64,000 nt of DNA, taken from NCBI GenBank assembly GCA_024403695.1, contig JAKSRI010000005.1, forward strand, positions 1 through 64,000, in the 5' to 3' direction. Under the pieces are notes generated by a model, which worked only from the letters and a program-made list of their open reading frames with translations, did no database searches and was not told the origin of the DNA. The DNA is from Saccharofermentans sp. GTDB lineage: Bacteria; Bacillota; Clostridia; Saccharofermentanales; Saccharofermentanaceae. Each line of letters begins with the position of its first letter. Within the stretch, counting starts at the first letter, position 1. Position numbers and translations under genes: made by a program. Positions 16,382 through 24,538 of this stretch are shown in pieces.

Positions 16382-16585
16382 ATGGTAGTAACTAAAGACA
16401 CTATTATCGGTGATGTTGTTGAAGCAGATCCAGGTGTAGCACCTGTTCTCATGAACGCAGGACTCCATTGTCTCGGCTGCGCTATGGCATCTGGTGAGAC
16501 AATCGAAGAAGCTTGCTATGTTCATGGTATGGACTGCGAGACACTTGTAAATGAGATTAACGCTTACTTTTCTAACCAGCAGTAA
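16382..16585 (+). CDS. DUF1858 domain-containing protein
   Basis: A 67-residue protein. The pattern TKDTIIGDVVEADPGVAPVLMNAGLHCLGC..A..ETIEEAC is that of DUF1858, a small domain also found next to hybrid-cluster and iron-sulfur repair (ScdA/RIC-type) proteins. The conserved CxxC is in HCLGC. A start at 16361 is possible, but GGGAGG at 16367-16372 serves the ATG at 16382. It stands alone between HU and the convergent sensor kinase gene. Confidence 0.85.
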   Translation: MVVTKDTIIGDVVEADPGVAPVLMNAGLHCLGCAMASGETIEEACYVHGMDCETLVNEINAYFSNQQ

Positions 16586-16594
16586 TTAAGCTGA

Positions 16595-18763
16595 TTAATA
16601 AGTAGCATTCATTACAATATGGAATTCAGTACCTGAACCTAAGGTACTATTAACAGTTATAGAGGCATCGTGATGGTCGAGTATTGTTTTTACAATAGAC
16701 AGACCAAGACCGGTGCCTTTTATATTCTTACCAGAATTTTTGGCACGATAGAAACGGTCAAATACTTTGTCCAACTCTTCCTGAGGAATTCCGATACCAT
16801 TATCAGAGATGATAATATGAACCTTCTGTTCGCTAACAGGCAAATCTGCGCCCTCTCTGTAGCCCTGAATCTTGATAAGGGCTTCATCGTATGTGTAGTT
16901 AATGGCGTTAGAAATGAGATTCTCGAATACTCTGCTAATTTTCTTAGGGTCAGCCTTAACCATGAGAAGATCTGTGTCAGGGAGGTCAATCTCCATCTTC
17001 TTCTGAGTATCTCTTATATCGCTCTCATACATCATATAAAGCTCGTCAAGAAGCTCAGCCATAGAAACATCCATGAACTGGAATTCATTAGCGCTGGACT
17101 CCATTCTAGTAAGTTCAACGATGTCGGATACGATACGCTCAATCTGATTGGATCTCTTTACGATATTTCCGAGATAGTTATTAACCTGTTCTGGCTTCAT
17201 ATTAGCTCCAGAACTCAGGATAAGTTCTGCGTATCCGCGAATAGCTGTAATAGGTGTTCTAAGGTCGTGAGATACGTTAGAGAGGACGTTCTTACGAGCT
17301 TCTTCGTTTTCTAATAACTTTTTGTTAGTTGCATAGAGGTCTTTGTTGATCTCTGAGATGTGTTGTGTCTTTTCCTTGAGAAGGTACTGAAGTCTCGTGG
17401 AAATATTGGAGAGCTCATTGTACTGCTTCACATAAGATCTGGTGTAAACGAAGAGAATAACAAAGAACAGAATTACAAAGTAAATGGTATACATCTTTAT
17501 TCCGAGAAGCGTTGTGCTTCTGTTAATCATGTAAATGATAGTGTGCATGTAAGCTGCTATGAAAATAAAGGCGATACTTGTGTTTTTGCTAGGCTCGTAG
17601 ACAAAACAAATCTTTATTACACTGGCAATAACCGTAAATGTCATTAACGTCAATGTTGATACGGCTGGATAGAGACCGGCTGTCACTTTTCTCAGTGTGA
17701 ACTCCATTACCAGAATCAGAATTCCGATAAGGGATACAATAATAAAATCGTGCTTAAGAATTTTGTGCTTCTCTGTGTTCTCCTTGGTGTTGAACAGGTA
17801 AGAGATAAATCCATAGGAAAGCACTATAAGTGCGACGATGATGCTCTGACAAATAATCGCCTTAGCTATAAGCGGAACCATAACAAATCTGTTATCTATT
17901 GCAGTATATACAAGGTAAAGAGACTCTAAGGCAAACGCGATATAAAGGTTTTGTCTATTGGCAAAAGTTCTTACCAGAATAAAACCACCTAGCAAACATG
18001 TGAAGAAAATGATTATCTGGAAGGAGAACCAGATGGAACCTGCTACGAGGAATTTACTTTCGTCGTTGTTGGAGGTGAGGGAAGGACTAACTGTCATTCC
18101 CGGATTGGCTATTCTAGAATCACTTTCTACAATGATGCTGATATCTAGGATAGAGTTGGAATTAGATCTTACTGGGTAACTTTTGGAACTATGGGAGATA
18201 TCCAGTTTGATTTTATCGCCACCATCGATTGCTCCAACTTCTCGACCGTTACAGTAAACCTTGCCGTGGCCGTTAATCTCATCAAGGTGAAGATAGATAG
18301 TATCTGTGTTAGGAACAAGAACGATTCTTGTCATATACATTGCTGATACAAAGTGAGTTCCTTCGACAGGGGTAAGATCAGGATTTCCATAAATATTTAC
18401 CAAAGAAGAATCTTTGCCAAGGTCATTCCAACCATATTCTTTGGAAATACTGACGTTCTCATAATATGCATAGTTATATAACTGAGTAAATCTATAATCA
18501 CCGGCTTCGTAAGATGCACAAGTAACATTAGGTACGAAATACCAGCCGTCATCAAGAAGAATGTTAATGTCCTCGACGCCTTCTTTATGAAAAACTGCCT
18601 TAATTCCGTTCTTATTGGGAATTGAGTGAAGTCCCATATTATCAAATCGTTCAGCGATGTTGGAAATGAGAATGAAGGAAAGTGTGAAAAAGAGCATCAA
18701 AAGCAAAGGAAGAATCCTTTGTTTTTTCTTAGTATCCAAGATAATGTTCTTTCTCTGTGACAT
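16595..18763 (-). CDS. Sensor histidine kinase with 7TM (7TMR-DISM-like) input region
   Basis: A 722-residue kinase. It has a first membrane segment (about 14-34), an extracytoplasmic beta-rich region (about 35-245), and a cluster of about seven membrane segments (about 246-450). A coiled segment leads to HisKA with phospho-histidine 499 in SHDLRTPITA. The ATPase domain has all boxes: NLISNAINY, DNGIGI, FDRFYRA and GTGLGLS. The layout matches 7TMR-DISM kinases, whose outer domain is thought to bind small ligands such as carbohydrates. GAGGG precedes the ATG by 6 bases. The cognate regulator gene lies 77 bases upstream. Confidence 0.88.
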   Translation of the reverse strand: MSQRKNIILDTKKKQRILPLLLMLFFTLSFILISNIAERFDNMGLHSIPNKNGIKAVFHKEGVEDINILLDDGWYFVPNVTCASYEAGDYRFTQLYNYAYYENVSISKEYGWNDLGKDSSLVNIYGNPDLTPVEGTHFVSAMYMTRIVLVPNTDTIYLHLDEINGHGKVYCNGREVGAIDGGDKIKLDISHSSKSYPVRSNSNSILDISIIVESDSRIANPGMTVSPSLTSNNDESKFLVAGSIWFSFQIIIFFTCLLGGFILVRTFANRQNLYIAFALESLYLVYTAIDNRFVMVPLIAKAIICQSIIVALIVLSYGFISYLFNTKENTEKHKILKHDFIIVSLIGILILVMEFTLRKVTAGLYPAVSTLTLMTFTVIASVIKICFVYEPSKNTSIAFIFIAAYMHTIIYMINRSTTLLGIKMYTIYFVILFFVILFVYTRSYVKQYNELSNISTRLQYLLKEKTQHISEINKDLYATNKKLLENEEARKNVLSNVSHDLRTPITAIRGYAELILSSGANMKPEQVNNYLGNIVKRSNQIERIVSDIVELTRMESSANEFQFMDVSMAELLDELYMMYESDIRDTQKKMEIDLPDTDLLMVKADPKKISRVFENLISNAINYTYDEALIKIQGYREGADLPVSEQKVHIIISDNGIGIPQEELDKVFDRFYRAKNSGKNIKGTGLGLSIVKTILDHHDASITVNSTLGSGTEFHIVMNATY

Positions 18764-18782
18764 TAGTTTCCCTCTTAATTAA

Positions 18783-18817
18783 TTAAGCGCCCGTTATGTT
18801 TCTTAACGAGCGCTTAA
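18783..18817 (-). other. Intercistronic hairpin between regulator and kinase genes
   Basis: TTAAGCGC and GCGCTTAA form an 8-bp stem with a further GTTA/TAAC helix inside it. There is no T run after it, so it is more likely an RNA-processing or stability element than a full terminator. Confidence 0.6.
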
Positions 18818-18840
18818 ATTATAAACTGATTTATTAGAAA

Positions 18841-19551
18841 TTAAAACTCACCATGAACGCTGTTCTTTACTGGTGGATAAGCGAAGGAATATCCGATTCC
18901 CCACTCAGTCTTGATGAATGTAATTTCTGGTGCGATCTTCTCCATCTTCTTTCTGAGGTAAGAGATGTTAACCATTACAAGGTGGTTATCGCATACGGAC
19001 TCATCGCCCCATACGTGGGAATAAATCTTTGCAAATGGAACGATAACATTAGGTGTCTCAGCGAGGAGTCGAAGAATATCGAACTCACGGTTTGTGAGAT
19101 GAACAGGGGAGTCCTTAAGAGTAACTTCTCTAGTCTTAATATTAATCTTAAGTGGAGCGTACTCGATGAGGAAGCCCTCGCTCTTCATGTTACGTCTGAT
19201 ATGAGCATTGATTCTGAGGCTGAGCTCAGGCAATGAATATGGCTTAGTGATATAGTCGTCAGCACCAACCTGGAAGCCCTGAATCTTATCTTCAGCCTGC
19301 TCCTTAGCAGTGAGGAAGATAATTGGGGCATCAGAATATGCCTGAATTCTAGGAGGAAGTTCGAAAGCACTTCCATCAGGGAGCATTACGTCGAGAACGA
19401 TACAGTCAAAGTTATGATGCTGAACGCACTCCATTGTTTCTGCAATTGTAGTAGCTGTTACAACTTCGTAGCCTTCGCTTGTGAGAAAGGCACTGTTAAT
19501 CTCAAGAATATCGCTGTCATCATCGACGAGCAAAAGTTTATGCTGAGCCAT
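18841..19551 (-). CDS. OmpR-family response regulator
   Basis: A 236-residue regulator. The receiver (residues 1-120) has the acidic pocket VDDDSD, phospho-acceptor Asp54 in IVLDVMLPDG, and the switch lysine in FLTAKEQ. The winged-helix output domain (about 135-230) includes LTNREFDILRLLAE and VMVNISYLRKKME. It precedes the 7TM kinase gene in the same direction and is probably its partner. A candidate promoter on the minus strand has TTGTAT near 19629-19624 and TATAAT at 19607-19602. Confidence 0.93.
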   Translation of the reverse strand: MAQHKLLLVDDDSDILEINSAFLTSEGYEVVTATTIAETMECVQHHNFDCIVLDVMLPDGSAFELPPRIQAYSDAPIIFLTAKEQAEDKIQGFQVGADDYITKPYSLPELSLRINAHIRRNMKSEGFLIEYAPLKINIKTREVTLKDSPVHLTNREFDILRLLAETPNVIVPFAKIYSHVWGDESVCDNHLVMVNISYLRKKMEKIAPEITFIKTEWGIGYSFAYPPVKNSVHGEF

Positions 19552-19688
19552 AATCTTAACTCCTTAAAAATTTTTTATTAGATAAATCTTTTACACTGTT
19601 AATTATAAATGACAAAATAAAAAATACAATGAACCAGAATGACCATTCACAAAAAATTAAATAACATGTGTTGTATAATCTGAATTAT

Positions 19689-20567
19689 ATGAGATATTTA
19701 AGCGCGAACCAGTATTATCGCCAGAAATATGGCAAAAAAATGTATAAGGCATCGATTAGTCTGGCAACCTCCTGTCCTAACAGAGATGGAACCTGCGGAC
19801 ATGGTGGATGTGCATTTTGTTCTGAGCAGGGATCCGGCGATTTTGCATCTGGGACACACGACAGTGTAACGGTTCAGATAGATAAGGCAATCGAGAAAGT
19901 CTCTGCCAAGACTGACAAAGAGACTGGTTATATAGCTTACTTTCAAAGCTTTACTTCTACTTATGTTAAGCCGGATGTTCTTCGTGATGCGCTTAATGAG
20001 GCAGCATCTCATCCTATGGTGGAAGCTATTTCTATCGCTACAAGACCTGACTGCCTTGGTGACGAGATCTTAAGTGTTATTGCAGAATTTACTGCCAGAT
20101 TGCCAGTGTCAGTAGAGCTGGGACTGCAGACATCAAGTGATGACGTGGCCCTGGCTTTCGGGCGCGGTTACAAAACGGAAGTTTATGATGCTGCGGTTAG
20201 GGCACTAAAGGCACTTGGGGCAGAGGTGGTTACCCACGTGATTTTTGGGCTCCCAGGCGAAAGCCGCGAGGACATGCTTAACTCCGTGAAGCACGCAGTG
20301 GACCATGGCACTGACGGGCTAAAGTTTACGTGCCTTTTTCTCCTGGAGGGCACTCGTTATGGTGAGCTCTATAAAAAGGGTGGAATTACACCTCTGGAGA
20401 TGGAAGAGTATTTTGATATCGTGGAAGCGGCCTTGGAGTTAGTGCCAGACGGAATGCCAATTCTGAGGGTAACGGGTGACGGGCCTAAGAAGATTCTTCT
20501 CGCGCCTTTGTGGACAGCGAACAAGAGGGCAGTGGTGAATTATATCAACAGGAGATTTGGACAATGA
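19689..20567 (+). CDS. TIGR01212 family radical SAM protein (YtqA-like)
   Basis: A 292-residue radical S-adenosylmethionine protein. The N-terminus RYLSANQYYRQKYG and the cluster region SCPNRDGTCGHGGCAFCS supply the iron-sulfur cysteines. VELGLQTSSDDVALAFGRGY and HVIFGLPGESREDM are typical of this family, whose reaction is unknown (tRNA or protein modification has been suggested for relatives). The ATG at 19689 is only about ten bases after a TATAAT (19674-19679) and lacks a ribosome site, so the message may be leaderless. It overlaps the next gene by four bases. Confidence 0.88.
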   Translation: MRYLSANQYYRQKYGKKMYKASISLATSCPNRDGTCGHGGCAFCSEQGSGDFASGTHDSVTVQIDKAIEKVSAKTDKETGYIAYFQSFTSTYVKPDVLRDALNEAASHPMVEAISIATRPDCLGDEILSVIAEFTARLPVSVELGLQTSSDDVALAFGRGYKTEVYDAAVRALKALGAEVVTHVIFGLPGESREDMLNSVKHAVDHGTDGLKFTCLFLLEGTRYGELYKKGGITPLEMEEYFDIVEAALELVPDGMPILRVTGDGPKKILLAPLWTANKRAVVNYINRRFGQ

Positions 20568-20920
20568 AAGAATATATCAGCACATATATCAAGCAGGTTG
20601 AAGAGTTCATGAAGGCGGAGCATGGTGCAGCAGAGTACCAGAAGCTGTTGGGTGAATTTGAGACCAAAATAAATTATTTCCAGCACGAAAGACTGATTCA
20701 CCTGATCGTGACTGTTCTCTTTGCATTGCTGGAAATGTCATCTATTTATGTAATTCTTGTTGCACCTAATCTCGGTGCTATTGTGTTCAGCATAATGTTT
20801 CTTATACTGCTGGTGCCTTATGTTATGCACTACTATTTTCTCGAGAATAGCGTGCAGAAAATGTACACCATCCGCGACAGAATTATTTCTGAACTGGAGC
20901 GTTTAACTGATAAGGCTTAA
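20564..20920 (+). CDS. Small membrane protein of unknown function
   Basis: A 118-residue protein with a charged N-terminal half (about 1-45), two adjacent membrane segments (about 48-85) and a charged C-terminal helix. The ATG overlaps the radical SAM stop (ATGA) and has GGAG upstream. Its last 38 bases overlap the end of the convergent mscS-like gene. No family recognised. Confidence 0.75.
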   Translation: MKEYISTYIKQVEEFMKAEHGAAEYQKLLGEFETKINYFQHERLIHLIVTVLFALLEMSSIYVILVAPNLGAIVFSIMFLILLVPYVMHYYFLENSVQKMYTIRDRIISELERLTDKA

Positions 20921-21980
20921 GTCCGTATTTGTCCATGGAAGCGATAGCGCTCTCGTAAATCTGAGTAACGAACTCCCAGTAATCCTCGTAGTCTGCGATA
21001 TCTGTTGTGAAGAAGATATCGAGAGGGATTCCGTTGCCGTTAAGTGTACCCTGTGACTTAATCTGAAGTGCGTAATCTTCCTTAACCTGATTGCTTGCCT
21101 TAAGTGCATCGATGAGGTCATTACGATATGTTGTAAGGTTAGTAAGACCGTCCTTCTCAAACTTTACAGAATTGGCGTCTATTGCAACCATGATGTGACC
21201 CTGACGTGAGTGGGACTCGATTGTTGTGTGCCAGTTCTTGAAAGGTGTGGAAAGGAATGTGTAAGCAGGTACTGTGTAAACAGTATTGTCGAAAGCGGTG
21301 ATCTTAACGGAAATGAGTGCGATGTCTGTAACACTACCCTCAACGCCAAGTGTAGGAATGCTAATCCAGTCGCCAATCTGGAGAAGGTTCTCAGAAGTAA
21401 TCTGAACGCCTGCAACGAGTCCAAGAAGTGCATCTTTGAACACGATAGAAATGATAGCTGTAAAAGCACCGATTCCAGAGATGAACACGATTGGATTCTG
21501 ATTCATGAGAGTGGCGATCAAGATGATTCCGAAGATGAGATCGAGCACAATCTTTACTACCTGAAGGGGACCCTTGATAGGACGTTTCTTGGAAATCTGT
21601 TTTGTAGAGTAGAAATCATTGATGACATCGATGCTGGAGTTAAGAATGCTGATAGTCATGATGATCATGCCAAAGAGTGAGATTTTACCAACAGCCCAGC
21701 CTATAGCAGGAACTCTGTTTGTAAAGTATCCAAGGAAGAAGAAAAAACAGAAAGTTGCAAACTTCTTTGGAAGTTTTCTGATGATAATGAATCCTGCGAT
21801 TAGCTGAATAGCATCAGACTTTGACTTGTTACGTAATGTAGCGCAAATTGATGTAGCAATGAAGTAGACAACGAATGATAACACTATGATTAAAAATAAA
21901 GTGAAAAGGCAGGCGCCAATGCGTCCGAAAGTGTTATTACCTGATACTTCTGTGAGAAATTTCTCAAACTTTTCCAACAT
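20883..21980 (-). CDS. MscS-family mechanosensitive ion channel
   Basis: A 365-residue small-conductance mechanosensitive channel, which releases solutes on hypo-osmotic shock. It has four to five N-terminal membrane segments, and the pore-lining and beta-domain region is recognisable in GIGAFTAIISIVFKDALLGLVAGVQ...GDWISIPTLGVEGSVTDIAL. The C-terminal cytoplasmic domain follows. AGGGG lies upstream of the ATG. The gene is convergent with its right-hand neighbour, and the 3' ends share 38 bases, so the messages could pair. Confidence 0.9.
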   Translation of the reverse strand: MLEKFEKFLTEVSGNNTFGRIGACLFTLFLIIVLSFVVYFIATSICATLRNKSKSDAIQLIAGFIIIRKLPKKFATFCFFFFLGYFTNRVPAIGWAVGKISLFGMIIMTISILNSSIDVINDFYSTKQISKKRPIKGPLQVVKIVLDLIFGIILIATLMNQNPIVFISGIGAFTAIISIVFKDALLGLVAGVQITSENLLQIGDWISIPTLGVEGSVTDIALISVKITAFDNTVYTVPAYTFLSTPFKNWHTTIESHSRQGHIMVAIDANSVKFEKDGLTNLTTYRNDLIDALKASNQVKEDYALQIKSQGTLNGNGIPLDIFFTTDIADYEDYWEFVTQIYESAIASMDKYGLKPYQLNAPVQK

Positions 21981-22125
21981 ACAAACTTACCCCTTTAAGT
22001 TTCTAGAATTGTTATGGGAAACTGTGCATACTCGCACAACATATTAATTATATCATGGTATTTATTAATAAAGGAAGTTGTAAAAATACACAATAAAAAT
22101 GAACGTTTTCTGACATTACGCCGGG

Positions 22126-22153
22126 TTGTTCATTTCTATAGGGGAGTTATAAT
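22126..22153 (+). promoter_or_regulatory. Promoter of the large non-coding RNA
   Basis: TTGTTC (22126-22131), a 16-base spacer and TATAAT (22148-22153). The predicted start near 22160 coincides with the first base of the closing helix of the RNA. Confidence 0.7.
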
Positions 22154-22159
22154 TAAACT

Positions 22160-22743
22160 AGTTCCAGGGAATACTGAAGACCAAGTATTCGAACGGGATT
22201 ACCGCCTGAGCATTAGCAATCGGGGCGCAGGGGAGAACCAAAGTCCACTGGAGATTGAAGGACGGAGGCGAAGCCGAGGAAACGAATTGATCGTTGATGG
22301 TGATCGAGGATACGGAGCAGAGATTTGGATGTGAGGGAATACGAGCACAGTGGCTGACGGGGCAGTGGTAGTTGCCTACAAGTCGCAGTTATGACAAGGC
22401 ATATGTTCGGATGTTGATTCGCGTGCTGGTGAGATGTCACCGCCGACAGATAGATACCGAGGCAGAGCGGATGTTATATCGGTTCGTGCAAACCGAGTAG
22501 CCGGTGTAGTTCACGGCAGTGGATGTGGTCCACGGTGAGCGCCAAGTGAAGTAACTGAGAGATACGGTGAATGGGAGACATGAGTTATACGATATGGGTC
22601 TTAGCTGAGCAGGCATGATGGAGTTGTAATGGTTAGAAGCTCGGGGAGTTTTGTAAAGGGTAAACTAGGGTTCGGAAATTAATTAGGTTCGCTGGAGCGC
22701 GATATACGAAGACCGTCTCAGAGTCGAGGCGGTCTTTCTTTTT
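22160..22743 (+). ncRNA. Large structured non-coding RNA, about 580 nt (ROOL/GOLLD-size class candidate)
   Basis: This stretch has no supported reading frame but many complementary segments. The start GTTCCAG (22161-22167) pairs over 7 bp with CTGGAGC (22692-22698), closing the whole molecule. Inside are a perfect GAATACT/AGTATTC hairpin (22169-22190), TCGGTT/AACCGA, a GTGGA/TCCAC hairpin inside a TCAC/GTGA helix, and GTAG/CTAC. A terminator (22709-22743) follows the closing helix. GC content is higher than in the surrounding AT-rich DNA. Length, layout and host type resemble the ROOL class of large RNAs known from rumen bacteria and phages, but I cannot confirm family membership. RNase P and tmRNA signatures are absent. 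Confidence 0.8.
22709..22743 (+). terminator. Terminator of the large non-coding RNA
   Basis: AAGACCGTCTC and GAGGCGGTCTT form an 11-bp stem (one G-U pair) with a 6-base loop, followed by TCTTTTT. Confidence 0.92.
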
Positions 22744-22773
22744 GTTTGTTTTTGGGGGAGTTGCCATAAATCG

Positions 22774-22893
22774 GGGATTTTGTTGCCATCTGATTCTGAA
22801 TATGGCAACAGTTGTGGCAATATGATAAGAGTTTGCCACAACTAAGGGATTATGTTGTCATCTGATTCTAGATATGGCAACAGTTGTGGCAAT
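22774..22893. repeat. Two 48-bp direct repeats, 72 bp apart, built of TTGCCA/TGGCAA arms
   Basis: The segments 22774-22821 and 22846-22893 match at 44 of 48 positions. Each holds TTGCCAT and ATGGCAA as an inverted pair, then AGTTGTGGCAAT. Between them TTGCCACAACT (22833-22843) is the exact complement of AGTTGTGGCAA (22810-22820), giving an 11-bp hairpin. Another GTTGCCAT lies at 22760-22767. The array ends about 65 bases before the zinc-ribbon gene. Confidence 0.85.
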
Positions 22894-22958
22894 GCCCAAT
22901 AAATAATGTAAAATGTATCTAATTTGATATGTATATCAACCCCAAGGAGAGAATTGAT

Positions 22959-23564
22959 ATGTCTAATGAGTTTAATGAGCTTAGAAATCTTGTGAAAACA
23001 GGAGCATCCATCATGAGTGCCATCGAAGCAGATGAGCATCGTAATAAACTTAATAAACTTGATCAGGAAGCAAGAGATATCGAAGAAGATAAGCGTCGTC
23101 AGGCTGAGAATGAGGCTGCTTATAACAGAGGTCTCAAGGCTAATAAGTCTGGTGATGACAGATTCCAGCTTAAGGAAATGACATGCCCTAACTGCGGTGC
23201 GACAATGAAGCCAGATGAGCTCGCTAACAGAACAGCAGCTCTTGGTTCTGTTGACTGTCCTTATTGTGGTTCCAAGATTGTTCTTAATGATGAAGTAAAG
23301 AATGCAGAATATGTTCATAAGGTTGATGTGGAGAAGAGGAGAACTCAGCTGGAAGAACGTAAAGTTAAACTTGAAGAAGACAGAATGAAGGCTCAGCGTG
23401 AGCACGAGGACAGCAGAAGTGCAATCGATACTATTGATGCTGTTGATCGTGGTATTAGCAAGGCTATAAAGATTGGTGGTATGGCTATCGGATGTTTCTC
23501 GATTGCCATTATTGCAATAATTCTTATTATCGTACTTGTTATTGTATTTAGATTCTTGAAATGA
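22959..23564 (+). CDS. Zinc-ribbon protein with coiled coil and C-terminal membrane anchor
   Basis: A 201-residue protein. Residues 1-65 and 118-150 are highly charged and predicted coiled coil. Between them a CPNCG...CPYCG pair (about residues 75-110) forms a zinc ribbon. A single strongly hydrophobic segment at the C-terminus (about 172-197) anchors it in the membrane. I do not recognise a named family; the layout suggests a membrane-tethered scaffold or stress sensor. AAGGAGAG precedes the ATG at 22959. The repeat array upstream may hold its operators. Confidence 0.8.
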   Translation: MSNEFNELRNLVKTGASIMSAIEADEHRNKLNKLDQEARDIEEDKRRQAENEAAYNRGLKANKSGDDRFQLKEMTCPNCGATMKPDELANRTAALGSVDCPYCGSKIVLNDEVKNAEYVHKVDVEKRRTQLEERKVKLEEDRMKAQREHEDSRSAIDTIDAVDRGISKAIKIGGMAIGCFSIAIIAIILIIVLVIVFRFLK

Positions 23565-23634
23565 TTTGATGACAAAATTAAGAAAAATAACATCAACAGA
23601 CTGTTTGTTCTTGCTAAGTATCAGCATAGAGAAT

Positions 23635-24435
23635 ATGGAAAGTGTCTTCTGGATTATGCAGAATCAGAGACTCTTAAGATTAAATGAATTGAATATGAGT
23701 CAGTCAGAGTTATCAAGAAGGATTGGCATATCGACTAGTACAATAAATGATTGGAAAAAGAAAAAGATAAATCCACAAGCTGATAAACTAGTTTGTATTT
23801 GTAAAGCATTAGATATGTCTCTCGCAGATTTGCTTTGTGATGATACAGATATGGGCGATAATGTTCGGGATTCTGACTACGTGGTTGATTCAGAACATCT
23901 TATTGAATATATTAATTCGTCATCATTATCTGTGATTTCTGATGCGGATGGTAAAAAGATAGTTGTTATTAATGATTTACGATTTAAAGGAAGAAGAAGT
24001 GTCGATTGGAATACAGTTGAGACATGTTTAAAAGAATACATTGGAACATGTACAGAAATTTTGGATACAAATGAATTAATTTACATAGGTAGCGATTTCC
24101 CTGATGAGTATGCTCACTCAAAAGACACTAAAGTATTACGTGGATTAAATGAATATGCTAAAGCAAATGCCTCTGCTGTTGTTTCAGAGTTGATTCAAAT
24201 TGCAACAAATAGAACTTTTTCAGAAAACTATAAAGAAAAACATAGTAGCACAGCAAAATATGGATGGTACCGATATGATACAAGATTCGCTATACCTAGA
24301 TATGGAAATGAAGGGGAATTAGTTGGGTATAACATATTTAAGGGGCGATTAGTGGTAAGACATGCCGAAGATGGGAAACTATATCTTTATGATATATTGC
24401 GAATAAAAAAAGAAACGAGTAAGCCGCTTGAGTAA
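23635..24435 (+). CDS. XRE-type helix-turn-helix protein with an extra C-terminal domain
   Basis: A protein of about 266 residues. The N-terminal 60 residues are a Cro/C1-type HTH (RLNELNMSQSELSRRIGISTSTINDW and KLVCICKALDMSLADLL). The C-terminal half (about 150-266) is unrelated to repressor dimer domains. Its end, GRLVVRHAEDGKLYLYDI followed by IKKETSKPLE, reminds me of domains at the C-termini of phage MuF-type and polymorphic-toxin proteins; this is recollection, not proof. The start is uncertain: ATGs at 23569, 23635 and 23656 are in frame and none has a strong ribosome site. It starts soon after the zinc-ribbon gene. Confidence 0.7.
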   Translation: MESVFWIMQNQRLLRLNELNMSQSELSRRIGISTSTINDWKKKKINPQADKLVCICKALDMSLADLLCDDTDMGDNVRDSDYVVDSEHLIEYINSSSLSVISDADGKKIVVINDLRFKGRRSVDWNTVETCLKEYIGTCTEILDTNELIYIGSDFPDEYAHSKDTKVLRGLNEYAKANASAVVSELIQIATNRTFSENYKEKHSSTAKYGWYRYDTRFAIPRYGNEGELVGYNIFKGRLVVRHAEDGKLYLYDILRIKKETSKPLE

Positions 24436-24464
24436 AAACTGTACGGTTGAAAAACTCGTTTCTT
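24410..24464. other. Long-loop inverted repeat at the end of the HTH gene
   Basis: AAGAAACGAGT (24410-24420) and ACTCGTTTCTT (24454-24464) are perfect complements separated by 33 bases. A run of A precedes the left arm, so the element would act as a terminator on the minus strand. On the plus strand it would be a 3' hairpin of the HTH message. Confidence 0.6.
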
Positions 24465-24538
24465 ATGAATGAATATTACTATGGTTACCTATAGTTGTCA
24501 ATTTTATAATGAAGTTATGTTTTATGTAGGCGGTAGAG

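Noticed and set aside
22014..22440. Open frames on both strands inside the large RNA region
   Set aside because: They lack ribosome sites, have compositions unlike protein, and overlap base-paired arms; the promoter, closing helix and terminator explain the region better.
22160..22743. Identity as RNase P RNA or tmRNA
   Set aside because: The conserved RNase P core segments and the tmRNA tRNA-like ends with tag frame are not visible.
22774..22893. CRISPR array
   Set aside because: Only two 48-bp units with an internal palindrome and no series of unique spacers; no cas genes nearby.
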